In this document: piece after piece, positions 42,379-51,026 of the stretch
Layout: the number at the start of each line of letters is the position of its first letter
Numbering within the stretch: the stretch's first letter is position 1
Source of the DNA: Galbibacter sp038433465
GTDB lineage: Bacteria > Bacteroidota > Bacteroidia > Flavobacteriales > Flavobacteriaceae
Direction of reading: 5' to 3'
NCBI RefSeq assembly: GCF_038433465.1
Contig: NZ_JAESVF010000002.1
Span: 124,001-188,000 of the forward strand
Length of the DNA: 64,000 bases
The notes under the pieces: model-generated
What the model saw: only the letters and a program-made list of their open reading frames with translations
Databases searched by the model: none
What the model was told of the DNA's origin: nothing
Made by a program: the position numbers and the translations under genes

Positions 42379-44406
42379 ATGGGAGCATCACCGACAAGTT
42401 TAAGTTTTGACTATCAAAAGAACGGCACAACGCCAACAGGGAAAGACCTTGCGATTACGCCAACGGATAATTCCGATTATTTCGGAGATGGACCATGGAT
42501 TGATAGTAAACCGTATTGGCTTACAGTTTCCAAAACATCACAAACAGAAAAACCAGCAGTTGCAAGATACAAGGTAACGCCGATAAAAGCGCAAATCGAT
42601 AATTTAGGAGCAGGAACGCACGACGCTCAAATAGTTTTTTCGATGAAGCGTTTAAGCGGTAGACTAGATAGAGTTTACGTTTCTGTTACGATAGAAATTG
42701 AAGCAGCGCCACCACCACCAAACCCAGAAAAAGTAACATTTGAGTATGAGCCAAGTAGTACGGATGCGTGCGGTTCTATTAATGTAAGATATACGGTTGA
42801 GGGCGGAGTTGAACCTTACGATTTGTATAAAAATGGCGTTATAGCTTATACAGGATTTACTTCGCCTTTTGTTAACGCAATACCGAGAAACGGACAGCCT
42901 ATACAAATAGAGATTAGAGATAGAAATAATAACCCTATCTCTATAAATGGAGATTTAAACCCTGCTACAAAATTCAATGTAATAGGCGTAAGAAAGTTAA
43001 ACGCTAATGATGTTACAGTTAACGTTCGTAATTATGAAGCGGGTTCGACTGTAAATATTAGTATTACCTACTTAAATTCGAGTGTTTCGCCTTACGAGTA
43101 TTCGTTAAACGGTACAGATTGGCAGGATGAAAGTACATTCTCAGATTTGCCACCAGATAATTATACGTTATACATTCGAGATGCTTTAGGGTGCGTTTAT
43201 ACAGAAACTTTTATTGTCGATGGTGTTACAACTGTTACCGAAACAATTTTTGATATTTCAGAAATTAATGCGATGCGTTACGCTAAGGTTGACAATGATA
43301 AAAAGAACTATTACAATACGCTCTCTTTTATGGAGAATAGAGAAATACACAATTTGTATTCTCAAAAATGGATAGATACGGACGTAATTCCAACGCAATT
43401 CAGAACAAACGCTAATTATATTAATATCTATGCTTTTGATTGCCAAGGAAACGAAACGCCTTTAATACCTACGCAGAAAACCGAAAATATCGGTCAAATA
43501 GGATATAGTACAGCTACTTTATTTCGTTCGCCAAATAACCGAGGTGCTTTATACTTTGGGTTGGTTAATATTTTAGATCCGAACACGAGCGCAGTTGTGG
43601 ATACAATAGATTTTCAATCACAGTTACCAGATTGGATAAAAGTAGGTCAAGAAATCGAAGTATCTGGTTCTGGTTATGCCGAAGTGATTAATGTTTATTT
43701 TTCTTCAACGTATGAAGCGTATGTAGCTGAATTAGATTTTGGATATACAGCGGGTTCAAGCGAAAGACAAGTAAAAGCAACTTATAATTTACAGCCTTAC
43801 GAGGTTTATGAGTTTCTTGCGGATATGGCAGTATTGCCGAGTAAATACCAAATAGTAATACAAGCAGGGACAGACGAAAACAATATTAAATTCACTTACA
43901 TAAGTGAAGCGCAACAAAGGTTTATCGATTCTGAAAAGTATGTAAGGATTGACTACTACGACGAAGAAAACCGTGGTAAAATGAATTACCAAACAGGCAT
44001 TAAGCACATGATACGTCTTGAAGCTTATAATGACTACCAAGGAGAGCAAACAACCGAGGGATATAATGGAGATGAGCAGTATTACAAGACAGACGATGAA
44101 GTGTACAACACCGATACAGTAGTGTTTCCGTTTTTATCTTCGGCAATGGCGCATAAATTAAGATTAATCTTAGCGCATAATGATTTGTTTTTAAACGGAG
44201 TAGGTTACAAATTATCCGAAACACCAGAAATCGAGGGAACACTTACAACTAATCACAAGCAATTAACAGCAACATTTAAACTTTCTGGAAACGAATTCAT
44301 ACCAAGCGAAAACGCAAATCTAATCGATACAGAAGGCGGAGGGCTTGCAGGAATTGAAGCTTACAACGACTTAGGGTTATTATTATGGACTAAAAACGCA
44401 CAATAA
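42379..44406 (+). CDS. Tail-tip protein with BACON-like and SprB-like domains
   Basis: 675 residues. Residues 1-108 resemble a BACON domain (SPTSLSFDY to YVSVTIEIEA), followed by a PPPP linker. Residues 118-190 and 210-282 read as two SprB-type repeats: GGVEPYDLYKNGVIAYTGF and VSPYEYSLNGTDWQDESTFS then NYTLYIRDALGCVY. The rest is beta-rich. SprB repeats are normally in the gliding adhesins of the same phylum. Probably a host-recognition protein at the tail tip. 2 bp after the baseplate gene. Confidence 0.75.
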   Translation: MGASPTSLSFDYQKNGTTPTGKDLAITPTDNSDYFGDGPWIDSKPYWLTVSKTSQTEKPAVARYKVTPIKAQIDNLGAGTHDAQIVFSMKRLSGRLDRVYVSVTIEIEAAPPPPNPEKVTFEYEPSSTDACGSINVRYTVEGGVEPYDLYKNGVIAYTGFTSPFVNAIPRNGQPIQIEIRDRNNNPISINGDLNPATKFNVIGVRKLNANDVTVNVRNYEAGSTVNISITYLNSSVSPYEYSLNGTDWQDESTFSDLPPDNYTLYIRDALGCVYTETFIVDGVTTVTETIFDISEINAMRYAKVDNDKKNYYNTLSFMENREIHNLYSQKWIDTDVIPTQFRTNANYINIYAFDCQGNETPLIPTQKTENIGQIGYSTATLFRSPNNRGALYFGLVNILDPNTSAVVDTIDFQSQLPDWIKVGQEIEVSGSGYAEVINVYFSSTYEAYVAELDFGYTAGSSERQVKATYNLQPYEVYEFLADMAVLPSKYQIVIQAGTDENNIKFTYISEAQQRFIDSEKYVRIDYYDEENRGKMNYQTGIKHMIRLEAYNDYQGEQTTEGYNGDEQYYKTDDEVYNTDTVVFPFLSSAMAHKLRLILAHNDLFLNGVGYKLSETPEIEGTLTTNHKQLTATFKLSGNEFIPSENANLIDTEGGGLAGIEAYNDLGLLLWTKNAQ

Positions 44407-44407
44407 A

Positions 44408-44998
44408 ATGAGTACGATAACACAACAGCAAACGCAAACACTTCTAAGGCTTTTAGCTAATTCAAGAATGACATCAGAATTAGTGGAAGAAATGAGGGTT
44501 TTAAAAGATAAACTTTTAATTATCCAAAGCGGAACAGACGACGCAACAGGCGTAAAAGTAGAGCAGTTAAGAGGGTATTTAGGAAGCTACAACGCTAACA
44601 CAAACACCGTAACGTTAAGCGATGGCTCGACTATGATTTTAACCACAGATAACGCAGGAGTAGCAGGAGAGTGGGTAAATGTTACCGCAGACGGTTCACA
44701 AAACTACGGAAGCGGAATTATAAATTTAGTTGCAGGAGATAGACTCAGACATGATGGCGTTAAGTGGTATAAAGACAGTTCACTTGACAACGCTTTAATT
44801 GTACCAGAAGATAAAGAAATGATTGTAAAACGTGGCGGAAACACTTTAGATAGCTTACAAGTAGGCGATAGAGTGTGGTTTAAAAAGGTAGACGATAACG
44901 GCACAGAAATAACGTTAGAGGGGCATAAGTACAACGGTGGCGATGCTACTTTATACGCAAGTTATTCAGCAGGTTCAGACGAACTTGTAGAAGATTGA
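44408..44998 (+). CDS. Tail-tip/fibre-associated protein
   Basis: 196 residues. Helical N-terminus (QQTQTLLRLLANSRMTSELV), then YLGSYNANTNTVTLSDGSTM, SGIINLVAGDRLRHDGVKWY, and SYSAGSDELVED, beta-rich small-domain pattern of tail appendages. 1 bp after the previous gene. The last 37 bp are overlapped by a leftward gene. Confidence 0.6.
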   Translation: MSTITQQQTQTLLRLLANSRMTSELVEEMRVLKDKLLIIQSGTDDATGVKVEQLRGYLGSYNANTNTVTLSDGSTMILTTDNAGVAGEWVNVTADGSQNYGSGIINLVAGDRLRHDGVKWYKDSSLDNALIVPEDKEMIVKRGGNTLDSLQVGDRVWFKKVDDNGTEITLEGHKYNGGDATLYASYSAGSDELVED

Positions 44999-45198
44999 CG
45001 AAGTTTATCAAGTTGATTTTCCGTAACGTGTAAATGCTGTTCAACTTTATGTTCGTGAAAATGTATATGCGTAGGGTTACGGCTATTTTCATAGTCGTTT
45101 CCCGTACCGAAAACACTATCAAAAACAGACGTAAAAAGCACATAGCCTAAATACGGCACGCCAATAACAAACAACAAAACTAAAACAACTCCCAACAT
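44962..45198 (-). CDS. Small leftward membrane protein, His-rich
   Basis: 78 residues, one N-terminal transmembrane helix (GVVLVLLFVIGVPYLGYVLF), then a His-rich stretch (PTHIHFHEHKVEQHLHVTEN) and Ser-rich tail. Opposite to all surrounding late genes, with its 3' end inside the tail gene. A minus-strand -7 box TAACTTTG lies only a few bases before the ATG. It could be a lysogenically expressed membrane protein. Confidence 0.55.
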   Translation of the reverse strand: MLGVVLVLLFVIGVPYLGYVLFTSVFDSVFGTGNDYENSRNPTHIHFHEHKVEQHLHVTENQLDKLRQSSTSSSEPAE

Positions 45199-45245
45199 AA
45201 CTACAAAGTTAATAATTAACCGATTAACATAAATAATTCACACTT

Positions 45246-45279
45246 ATTTAGAATGATTCTAAATAATAATGTATATTTG
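45246..45279 (+). promoter_or_regulatory. Phage palindromic operator (copy 5) and promoter
   Basis: ATTTAGAATGATTCTAAAT at 45246-45264, 7-bp spacer, TATATTTG at 45272-45279, then 22 bp to ATG 45302. It may also affect the divergent small membrane gene. Confidence 0.7.
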
Positions 45280-45301
45280 TATAACATCATCAAATCGAAA
45301 A

Positions 45302-47332
45302 ATGAAACGGTTAGTATTAATTTTCACTTTACTTTTTAGCGTTATTTCTTACGCACAAATCAGAACTTACTCCAACGGAGATACGGAAGCGCAAAAAAAC
45401 TTCTCTGTTAAAGACACATTAAAATTACAAGGAATTACTCGTAATGCTTCGGCAGATAGTTTACTTGTTGTTAATGGTAGTGGAGGGGTTAAACAGTATA
45501 TTTTAACAAGCGATATAAATTCTTCTGGTGGTAGTGTTTCTTGGGGTTCAATCCTTGGGGATATAAACACGCAAACCGACTTAATGGATGAGTTTGATAA
45601 TTATGTAGCGTTAACAGGAAATCAAGATATTTCGGGAATTAAAGATTTTGCGTATTTACAAGCAGATAGGCTAAGGCTAAACCCTTACGACTTAACAAGT
45701 GTTGGCTATGGGAGTGGCGGAATGATAAATTACAATGATGAAGATATATTTCGATTTGTAGGCAGCCAAGCAAACGCAGCTACTTTATTCGACCATTCAT
45801 TAATTACAGCAGATAGAACGTTTATTTATCCAGATAAAAGCGGAACGATAGCGTTAATTAGCGATATATCAGGAAACTCGTATGTAGGGGGTAATAACAT
45901 AACAATAGGAGCAGGAAATAGTATTAACCACGACAACGGAAATTGGATTGCAAAAACAAACTTATCGGGAGCAACTGTAATAAGCAACTTAAATGTAGAC
46001 ACATACGGGCATTTGTCGAATTGGAGTACAAGGAGTTTAACGGCTGCCAATATAGGCGCAGAGCCTTCATTTTCAAAAAATACAGCTTTTAATAAGAATT
46101 TCGGAACTACTTCGGGAACAGTTCTACAAGGAAATTGGAGACCTAGTTGGAGTGATGTAACTGGAAAACCGACTACATTTAATCCATCAGAACACACCCA
46201 CAGTAATTTATCGTTACTCGCAGGTAATCATCTATCAGGCGGAGGAAATTTAACGGAAAATAGAACATTGAGTTTAATGTTAACAACGGATAATTGGATA
46301 GTTGATTCTGAAGGAAATAATAGAATGTATTTTGCTCAAGAAAATAATGAAGTGAATGGTGTGATTTTTGAGTTATCAAATGATACTCAGTTTCAATTTA
46401 GAAATAAAAATAATATAACTGTTGCTGGAATAAATTACATGGGGGATGTTCTCTTCAGGAAGGGGACTTTTAATAGTGGTTTTGAAGGGATTTCTCTAAT
46501 AGGTTCGGGTACGGGGATATCCAATGTTTCATACACTTCATTTTATGAATCCAATGGCACAACCAGACAAGGCTATGTTGGCTTTCCGAGTTCATCTAAT
46601 AGCAATTTAACAATTAGAAATGATGTGTCAAATTCAGGGTTATCCATTTTAGAAGATGGAGGAATTAACAGCCTAGTTTTTAATCAAGCATCTTTGAATA
46701 GAATCATTTATCATTCAGGAAACATTTCACCTGTACCTACATCAAGAAATATTTATGCTGGAAGTCATTTATCGGGTGGGGGAGATTTATCTACTGACAG
46801 ATCTTTTCATCTACGGCCAACAGTAAATAATTGGATAGTTGATTCTGAAGGAAATAATAGAATGTATTTTGCAGACGAGAACAATGTAGCAAATGGCTTA
46901 ATCTTTCAACTTTCAAATAATCAGCAATTTCAGTTTAGAAATTCATTATCATCGACAATAGCTTATATCGATCACCAAGGGGCTATGACAGCTACTTCAT
47001 TCTCTGGTAGTGGCGCAAGTCTTACAGGGGTTCTAAAAACAAGCGGAAACCAAACGTTAAGCGGAACATTAACAGCGAGTAATTTCATTATATCAAGCGA
47101 CAGAAGATTGAAGGAAAATATACAGCCGTTAGGTAATGGCTATTACACTTACAACCTAAAATCAGACCCAAATAAAACAAGGCGTTACGGACTTATTGCG
47201 CAACAGTTGGAGCGTAGTAACCCAGAACTTGTAAGAACGGATGAGAACGGATATAAAAGTGTTGCTTATATAGACTTTTTGATAAAAAAAATAGCAGAAT
47301 TAGAAAAAAGAATTGAAGTTTTAGAGAAATGA
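45302..47332 (+). CDS. Tail fibre with signal peptide and C-terminal chaperone (S74)
   Basis: 676 residues from ATG 45302; the upstream in-frame ATG at 45269 lies in the promoter. A clear signal peptide MKRLVLIFTLLFSVISYAQ. A long beta-rich fibre with a duplicated segment, WSDVTGKP and GNHLSGGGNLTENRTLSL elements common in fibres, and the intramolecular chaperone of endosialidase (S74) with SDRRLKENIQPL and GLIAQQLE near residue 610-650, ending in a trimerising coiled coil. A Sec signal on a tail fibre is unusual. Confidence 0.88.
   Translation: MKRLVLIFTLLFSVISYAQIRTYSNGDTEAQKNFSVKDTLKLQGITRNASADSLLVVNGSGGVKQYILTSDINSSGGSVSWGSILGDINTQTDLMDEFDNYVALTGNQDISGIKDFAYLQADRLRLNPYDLTSVGYGSGGMINYNDEDIFRFVGSQANAATLFDHSLITADRTFIYPDKSGTIALISDISGNSYVGGNNITIGAGNSINHDNGNWIAKTNLSGATVISNLNVDTYGHLSNWSTRSLTAANIGAEPSFSKNTAFNKNFGTTSGTVLQGNWRPSWSDVTGKPTTFNPSEHTHSNLSLLAGNHLSGGGNLTENRTLSLMLTTDNWIVDSEGNNRMYFAQENNEVNGVIFELSNDTQFQFRNKNNITVAGINYMGDVLFRKGTFNSGFEGISLIGSGTGISNVSYTSFYESNGTTRQGYVGFPSSSNSNLTIRNDVSNSGLSILEDGGINSLVFNQASLNRIIYHSGNISPVPTSRNIYAGSHLSGGGDLSTDRSFHLRPTVNNWIVDSEGNNRMYFADENNVANGLIFQLSNNQQFQFRNSLSSTIAYIDHQGAMTATSFSGSGASLTGVLKTSGNQTLSGTLTASNFIISSDRRLKENIQPLGNGYYTYNLKSDPNKTRRYGLIAQQLERSNPELVRTDENGYKSVAYIDFLIKKIAELEKRIEVLEK
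46291..46872 (+). repeat. Duplicated segment within tail-fibre gene
   Basis: A 45-bp identical stretch at 46291-46335 and 46828-46872, within a longer homologous pair encoding NWIVDSEGNNRMYFA and QFQFRN; the flanks have diverged. Duplication of a fibre module. Confidence 0.8.
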
Positions 47333-48336
47333 GAAAATACTTATTAATATTATTCAGCTTGCCGATTTTAGCGCAAGTACCAGATACGAATACGTTTAGT
47401 TTGGTTGATGTTTTAGAAGAGATAAACTCAAAAACTTGCGGTAGTTTAAATTCTTTATCAGGTGCTTTTAATTCGTCTGTAAGCGATGGCTTCAACCCTG
47501 TTTACGAGGGGAGTAAAGATAGGTTAAGTAATTTTAGAGGTTATAGTCATAAGGTGTTGTATAACACAAATAAAAACTTTACGTTAAACCGCATACCAAG
47601 AGGTGTCTTTGTAACTAAAGACGGAAATCACCTATATTTTATACAACCAATTTCGGGAAATGTAGAACATCATCAGTTAACAACCCCTTATGATATTTCT
47701 ACAGCTACTAACGGCACAACATTAAGTATTGGTTCTACATTCATAGAAGCAAATAGCGTTTATGTTACAAATGGTGGTGGAACTATGTATGTTGTATTAG
47801 ACGGAGGAGCTATAAATCAATATTCTTTAAGTACAGCTTATGATATAACAACAGCAACTTATATCAGAAACTATACTTTTCCTTATAGTTTCGCAGATGT
47901 AGATAGGATTGCTTTAAATAGTAGCGGTTTAAAAGGGGTTTTAACATATGTGTCTGGCAGCTCAAAGGTTGTACAAGAAATAACGCTATCAAGCTCATTT
48001 GATATATCTACCATAAACATTGGTGGTTCTTTTAGTGTTACACAGGAGAACGATTTCTCATTCAGCCCAAGAGATGACGGGAAGGGGTACTACCTTGCTT
48101 ATGTACATCCTTTGCTACCAAATAATGTAGAGGTTTTAGCAGAATTTAAAACACCCCCTTGGGATGGTATATTAGGCACCCAAATTACAGAAACACCATA
48201 CTGTTTAAATAACGTAAGTGAAATTTATTCAGCTTTTCCTAGTTATGACGGGAAATATCTATATGTATCCATAAAAGACACATCTAATAATTTTAAAATA
48301 GTAACACTTGAATTAGGAGAGTATTACGAACTCTAA
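47329..48336 (+). CDS. Exported beta-propeller-like phage protein
   Basis: 335 residues with signal peptide MRKYLLILFSLPILAQ. First part DVLEEINSKTCGSLNSLSGA resembles a fibre tip, then repeated blades (GVFVTKDGNHLYFIQP, YTFPYSFADVDRIALNSSGL, FPSYDGKYLYVSIKD) of beta-propeller or RTX-free surface-protein style. Overlaps the fibre gene by 4 bp. Another late protein with a Sec signal. Confidence 0.65.
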   Translation: MRKYLLILFSLPILAQVPDTNTFSLVDVLEEINSKTCGSLNSLSGAFNSSVSDGFNPVYEGSKDRLSNFRGYSHKVLYNTNKNFTLNRIPRGVFVTKDGNHLYFIQPISGNVEHHQLTTPYDISTATNGTTLSIGSTFIEANSVYVTNGGGTMYVVLDGGAINQYSLSTAYDITTATYIRNYTFPYSFADVDRIALNSSGLKGVLTYVSGSSKVVQEITLSSSFDISTINIGGSFSVTQENDFSFSPRDDGKGYYLAYVHPLLPNNVEVLAEFKTPPWDGILGTQITETPYCLNNVSEIYSAFPSYDGKYLYVSIKDTSNNFKIVTLELGEYYEL

Positions 48337-48346
48337 TTTAATAACC

Positions 48347-48559
48347 ATGACAAATAAAGATAAAATAGAAATAGCAGTAAGATACACAGCGTATGCGGTT
48401 GTAGTTGTGTTTTCGATATTTCGAGTAATAATTCCGTGGATAAAAAACGAGCCGTTATACATTGACGTAAACGATGGTTATGTAGTAGGGGGATGCTTGG
48501 CGTTAGCGTTGACGATGGAAGCGGTTAAGGCTTATATTAAGAAGAAATCAAGTGTTTAA
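48347..48559 (+). CDS. Candidate holin (two helices)
   Basis: 70 residues with two hydrophobic helices (about 13-30, YTAYAVVVVFSIFRVII; about 46-61, GYVVGGCLALALTMEA) and a charged tail. Upstream of the amidase. Either this or the next gene may be the holin; both fit. Confidence 0.6.
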   Translation: MTNKDKIEIAVRYTAYAVVVVFSIFRVIIPWIKNEPLYIDVNDGYVVGGCLALALTMEAVKAYIKKKSSV

Positions 48560-48560
48560 A

Positions 48561-48740
48561 ATGGCTAAAATAGAACCCCTAGAATTGAAAATACTAATCA
48601 CTTCAATATTTGGCGCAATAATGACTCCTACGGACGCTTTTGTAAAATTTATGATACCGATTGCTTCGGGTATTGCGTGGGTGTTTCTAAAGCCTTATGT
48701 AATTAAGTTAAGAGATTGGTTAAAGTCTTTGAGAAAATGA
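48561..48740 (+). CDS. Small membrane protein, alternative holin/antiholin
   Basis: 59 residues from ATG 48561 (MAKIEPLELKILITSIFGAI), with helix at about 10-28 and another around 32-47 (FMIPIASGIAWVFLKPY), basic tail. A GTG start 9 bp upstream is possible. Start is 1 bp after the preceding stop; the stop overlaps the amidase ATG by 4 bp. Confidence 0.55.
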   Translation: MAKIEPLELKILITSIFGAIMTPTDAFVKFMIPIASGIAWVFLKPYVIKLRDWLKSLRK

Positions 48741-49171
48741 GAAACATTGAATACATAGTATTACACTGTACAGCTACTTCACAGAATGCAAAAGTAGAAT
48801 CTATTCAGCGATATTGGAAACAAACTTTAAAATGGAGGAATCCAGGTTATCATTATATAATCGATAAAGATGGACTTATTTATAATTTACTGCCTATTGA
48901 TGCTATTGCTAATGGCGTTAAAGGACATAATTATAATAGTATTCACATTAGTTATATTGGTGGAATTGATAAGCAAGGCAAAGCGTATGATAACAGAACG
49001 CCGAAGCAAGTAATATCACAACTTGAACTTATAGACGAATTAAAAGAACAATTTCCAGATGCTAAAATTGTAGGGCATAGAGATTTTAAAGGCGTAGCAA
49101 AAGACTGTCCATCATTCGAGGTGCAGGAATGGTTAAAACACGTAGGATATAAAGAAGAAATTCACTTATAA
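48737..49171 (+). CDS. N-acetylmuramoyl-L-alanine amidase (endolysin)
   Basis: 144 residues from ATG 48737, coupled by ATGA to the preceding gene. Amidase_2/T7-lysozyme-like: IVLHCTAT (zinc His), NPGYHYIIDKDG, GHRDF (His) and KDCPSFEVQEW (Cys). No signal peptide, so release needs a holin. Cleaves the stem peptide from muramic acid. Confidence 0.92.
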   Translation: MRNIEYIVLHCTATSQNAKVESIQRYWKQTLKWRNPGYHYIIDKDGLIYNLLPIDAIANGVKGHNYNSIHISYIGGIDKQGKAYDNRTPKQVISQLELIDELKEQFPDAKIVGHRDFKGVAKDCPSFEVQEWLKHVGYKEEIHL

Positions 49172-49211
49172 GTGAAAAAATATCGAAATAGAATCAAACA
49201 TTTGACTTTAT

Positions 49212-49739
49212 ATGAGCAGTTACAGCGGAAATAATAACGAACAGAATTACTTTGTGTTACTAATTATAGTGTTAGCTTCACTGTTAGTTTTGTGTTCCTG
49301 TAAGTCAAAGAAAGTCGATAAATCGTATAACAAACAAATCGATAAAAGCGAGTTTAAAGCCGAAATCGAGTACGGACAGAACTTGCAAGAGTTAAAAACT
49401 TCCAATACCTACGAGTTTGTCTACGAGCCTATCGACCACGAAAAGCCGAGTGTAATTGGAAACGATACAACTTATAATGTAAAAGTAACTAAGCGGAAAA
49501 TCCGCCAAGTTGAGCAAACCAACAATATAGACACAACCAAAATAAAAATAGACGAAAAAAAAGACGTTAAAATAGTCGAAAAAGAGCGACAAGTAGAAAA
49601 GAAACCGACCACGATAGGAACGTTTAAGGTACTTCTTGGAATAGCTTTATTTTTGATTTCAGCGTACTTAATTTACTATTTATACACTAACCGCACCAAC
49701 ATACTAAATAAATTAAAAAACTGGCTTAAAACACGATAA
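49212..49739 (+). CDS. Unimolecular spanin (outer-membrane lipoprotein plus inner-membrane anchor)
   Basis: 175 residues. Lipoprotein signal ending LCSC with lipidated Cys30, a Lys/Glu-rich periplasmic stalk (about 35-133), then one transmembrane helix (about 138-158, VLLGIALFLISAYLIYYLY) and a short basic tail. This matches the u-spanin design of phage T1 gp11, which links both membranes and fuses them in lysis. Next to the endolysin. Identification rests on topology, not sequence similarity. Confidence 0.75.
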   Translation: MSSYSGNNNEQNYFVLLIIVLASLLVLCSCKSKKVDKSYNKQIDKSEFKAEIEYGQNLQELKTSNTYEFVYEPIDHEKPSVIGNDTTYNVKVTKRKIRQVEQTNNIDTTKIKIDEKKDVKIVEKERQVEKKPTTIGTFKVLLGIALFLISAYLIYYLYTNRTNILNKLKNWLKTR

Positions 49740-49768
49740 TTGATTTTATCGTTTTAAAACCCGATAGT

Positions 49769-50992
49769 ATGGCAAAAAAAAGAGTGCAATTATCAGACGA
49801 TGAAGCGCAAGAACTCGGATTTAATGTAAAACAAACCTACTCCAACGGAAAGACACCACAGTATAGCTTAACAGATGAAGAAGTTGATAAACTGAATAAC
49901 TTTAGAAACGGAGTAAAAGTAAAAACGTCAACCAAAGCAAACGACTACAACCAAAAGAAACTATTCATTTTATCGGCTTGGTCAAACGATGGTAGAATGA
50001 TGGATATAGACGAATATTGCGAGCATTACAAACTACCAAGGCAAAGTATTTCTTCTTACAAATTAGTTTCGCATACAGGAACGCCATTCTACAACATAGT
50101 TTTCAAAGAACAATACGACGATGATTTTGACTTTGAACGCATTAAAAACGTTTTAAATCGAGAACTAAACAAAGAATACAAATACACTCAAAAACACTAT
50201 TCAAACCCGAAAGAATGCGCTTTAAAATGGGCGGATTTACATTTCGGAGCGCACGTATATAACTTAGTACACACTCCAGACTACAACAGCGACATACTAC
50301 TCGATAGTTTATTAAGGTCAGTCGATGAAGTAAATTATTTAAAATTCAAGAAAACACACGTACACATACACGGAGATTTAATCGAAAGTTTTAGCGGTTT
50401 AAATCACATTAATTCTTGGTTAAGCCTAAATAAAGATGAAACAGGAGCGAACGCTATTAAATTATGCGTACAGTTATTGCATAAAGCTTTGTCTAAAATC
50501 GATAATTTAGGAAAGATTAAAATAGTAGCAGGAAACCACGACCGTATAAGTAAAGCAAATGACGAGGACGTAAAAGGTGGCGCAGCGGATTTAATTGCGT
50601 GGGGTTTAGAATTGTTAGGCTACGATGTTGAATTTCATCCTTTCGTTATAATTCATAAAATCGAGAATATAAATCACATTATCCTGCACGGGGATAAAGC
50701 AGTAAGTAAACGACCGACAAAAGACATTCTATGGAACTACGGAGAAAAAGGATATTTTAACTTAATTTGCGAAGCGCATTTACATTCTTTAATGGAAAGT
50801 TTATCTATTAGTCAAAAAAACAATTACAAGGTAATTAAAGACGATTCGATAGACCACAGAAGAATAGTTTTAGCGCCATTCTTTACAGGAAATTATTATA
50901 GCGAAACATTAGACTATTTTACGAATGCTGGATTTTCTATTATTTGGGAAAATTGGAGAGGTAAACCGCAAGTGTTAAATGCTTCTGTTTAG
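49769..50992 (+). CDS. Calcineurin-like metallophosphoesterase, moron candidate
   Basis: 407 residues. An N-terminal part with an HTH-like AQELGFNVKQTYSNG region (about 1-145) precedes the phosphoesterase core: ADLHFGAH (Asp156, His158), HGDLIES (Asp203), VAGNHDR (Asn256, His257, Asp258), LHGDK (His) and EAHLHS. Metal-binding motifs complete, though GHxH reads AHLH. Between spanin and attR, where accessory genes lie. DNA end processing, cyclic-nucleotide cleavage or anti-defence are all possible. Confidence 0.8.
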   Translation: MAKKRVQLSDDEAQELGFNVKQTYSNGKTPQYSLTDEEVDKLNNFRNGVKVKTSTKANDYNQKKLFILSAWSNDGRMMDIDEYCEHYKLPRQSISSYKLVSHTGTPFYNIVFKEQYDDDFDFERIKNVLNRELNKEYKYTQKHYSNPKECALKWADLHFGAHVYNLVHTPDYNSDILLDSLLRSVDEVNYLKFKKTHVHIHGDLIESFSGLNHINSWLSLNKDETGANAIKLCVQLLHKALSKIDNLGKIKIVAGNHDRISKANDEDVKGGAADLIAWGLELLGYDVEFHPFVIIHKIENINHIILHGDKAVSKRPTKDILWNYGEKGYFNLICEAHLHSLMESLSISQKNNYKVIKDDSIDHRRIVLAPFFTGNYYSETLDYFTNAGFSIIWENWRGKPQVLNASV

Positions 50993-51026
50993 AACATTTT
51001 TCCCTTTTTTACTACTTTTTTAGTTT

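Noticed and set aside
45269..45301. Upstream ATG for the tail fibre
   Set aside because: It lies on top of the -7 promoter box, so cannot be on the mRNA, and would bury the signal peptide.
42379..47332. Diversity-generating retroelement targeting tail genes
   Set aside because: No reverse transcriptase and no template/variable repeat pair with adenine-specific changes were found.
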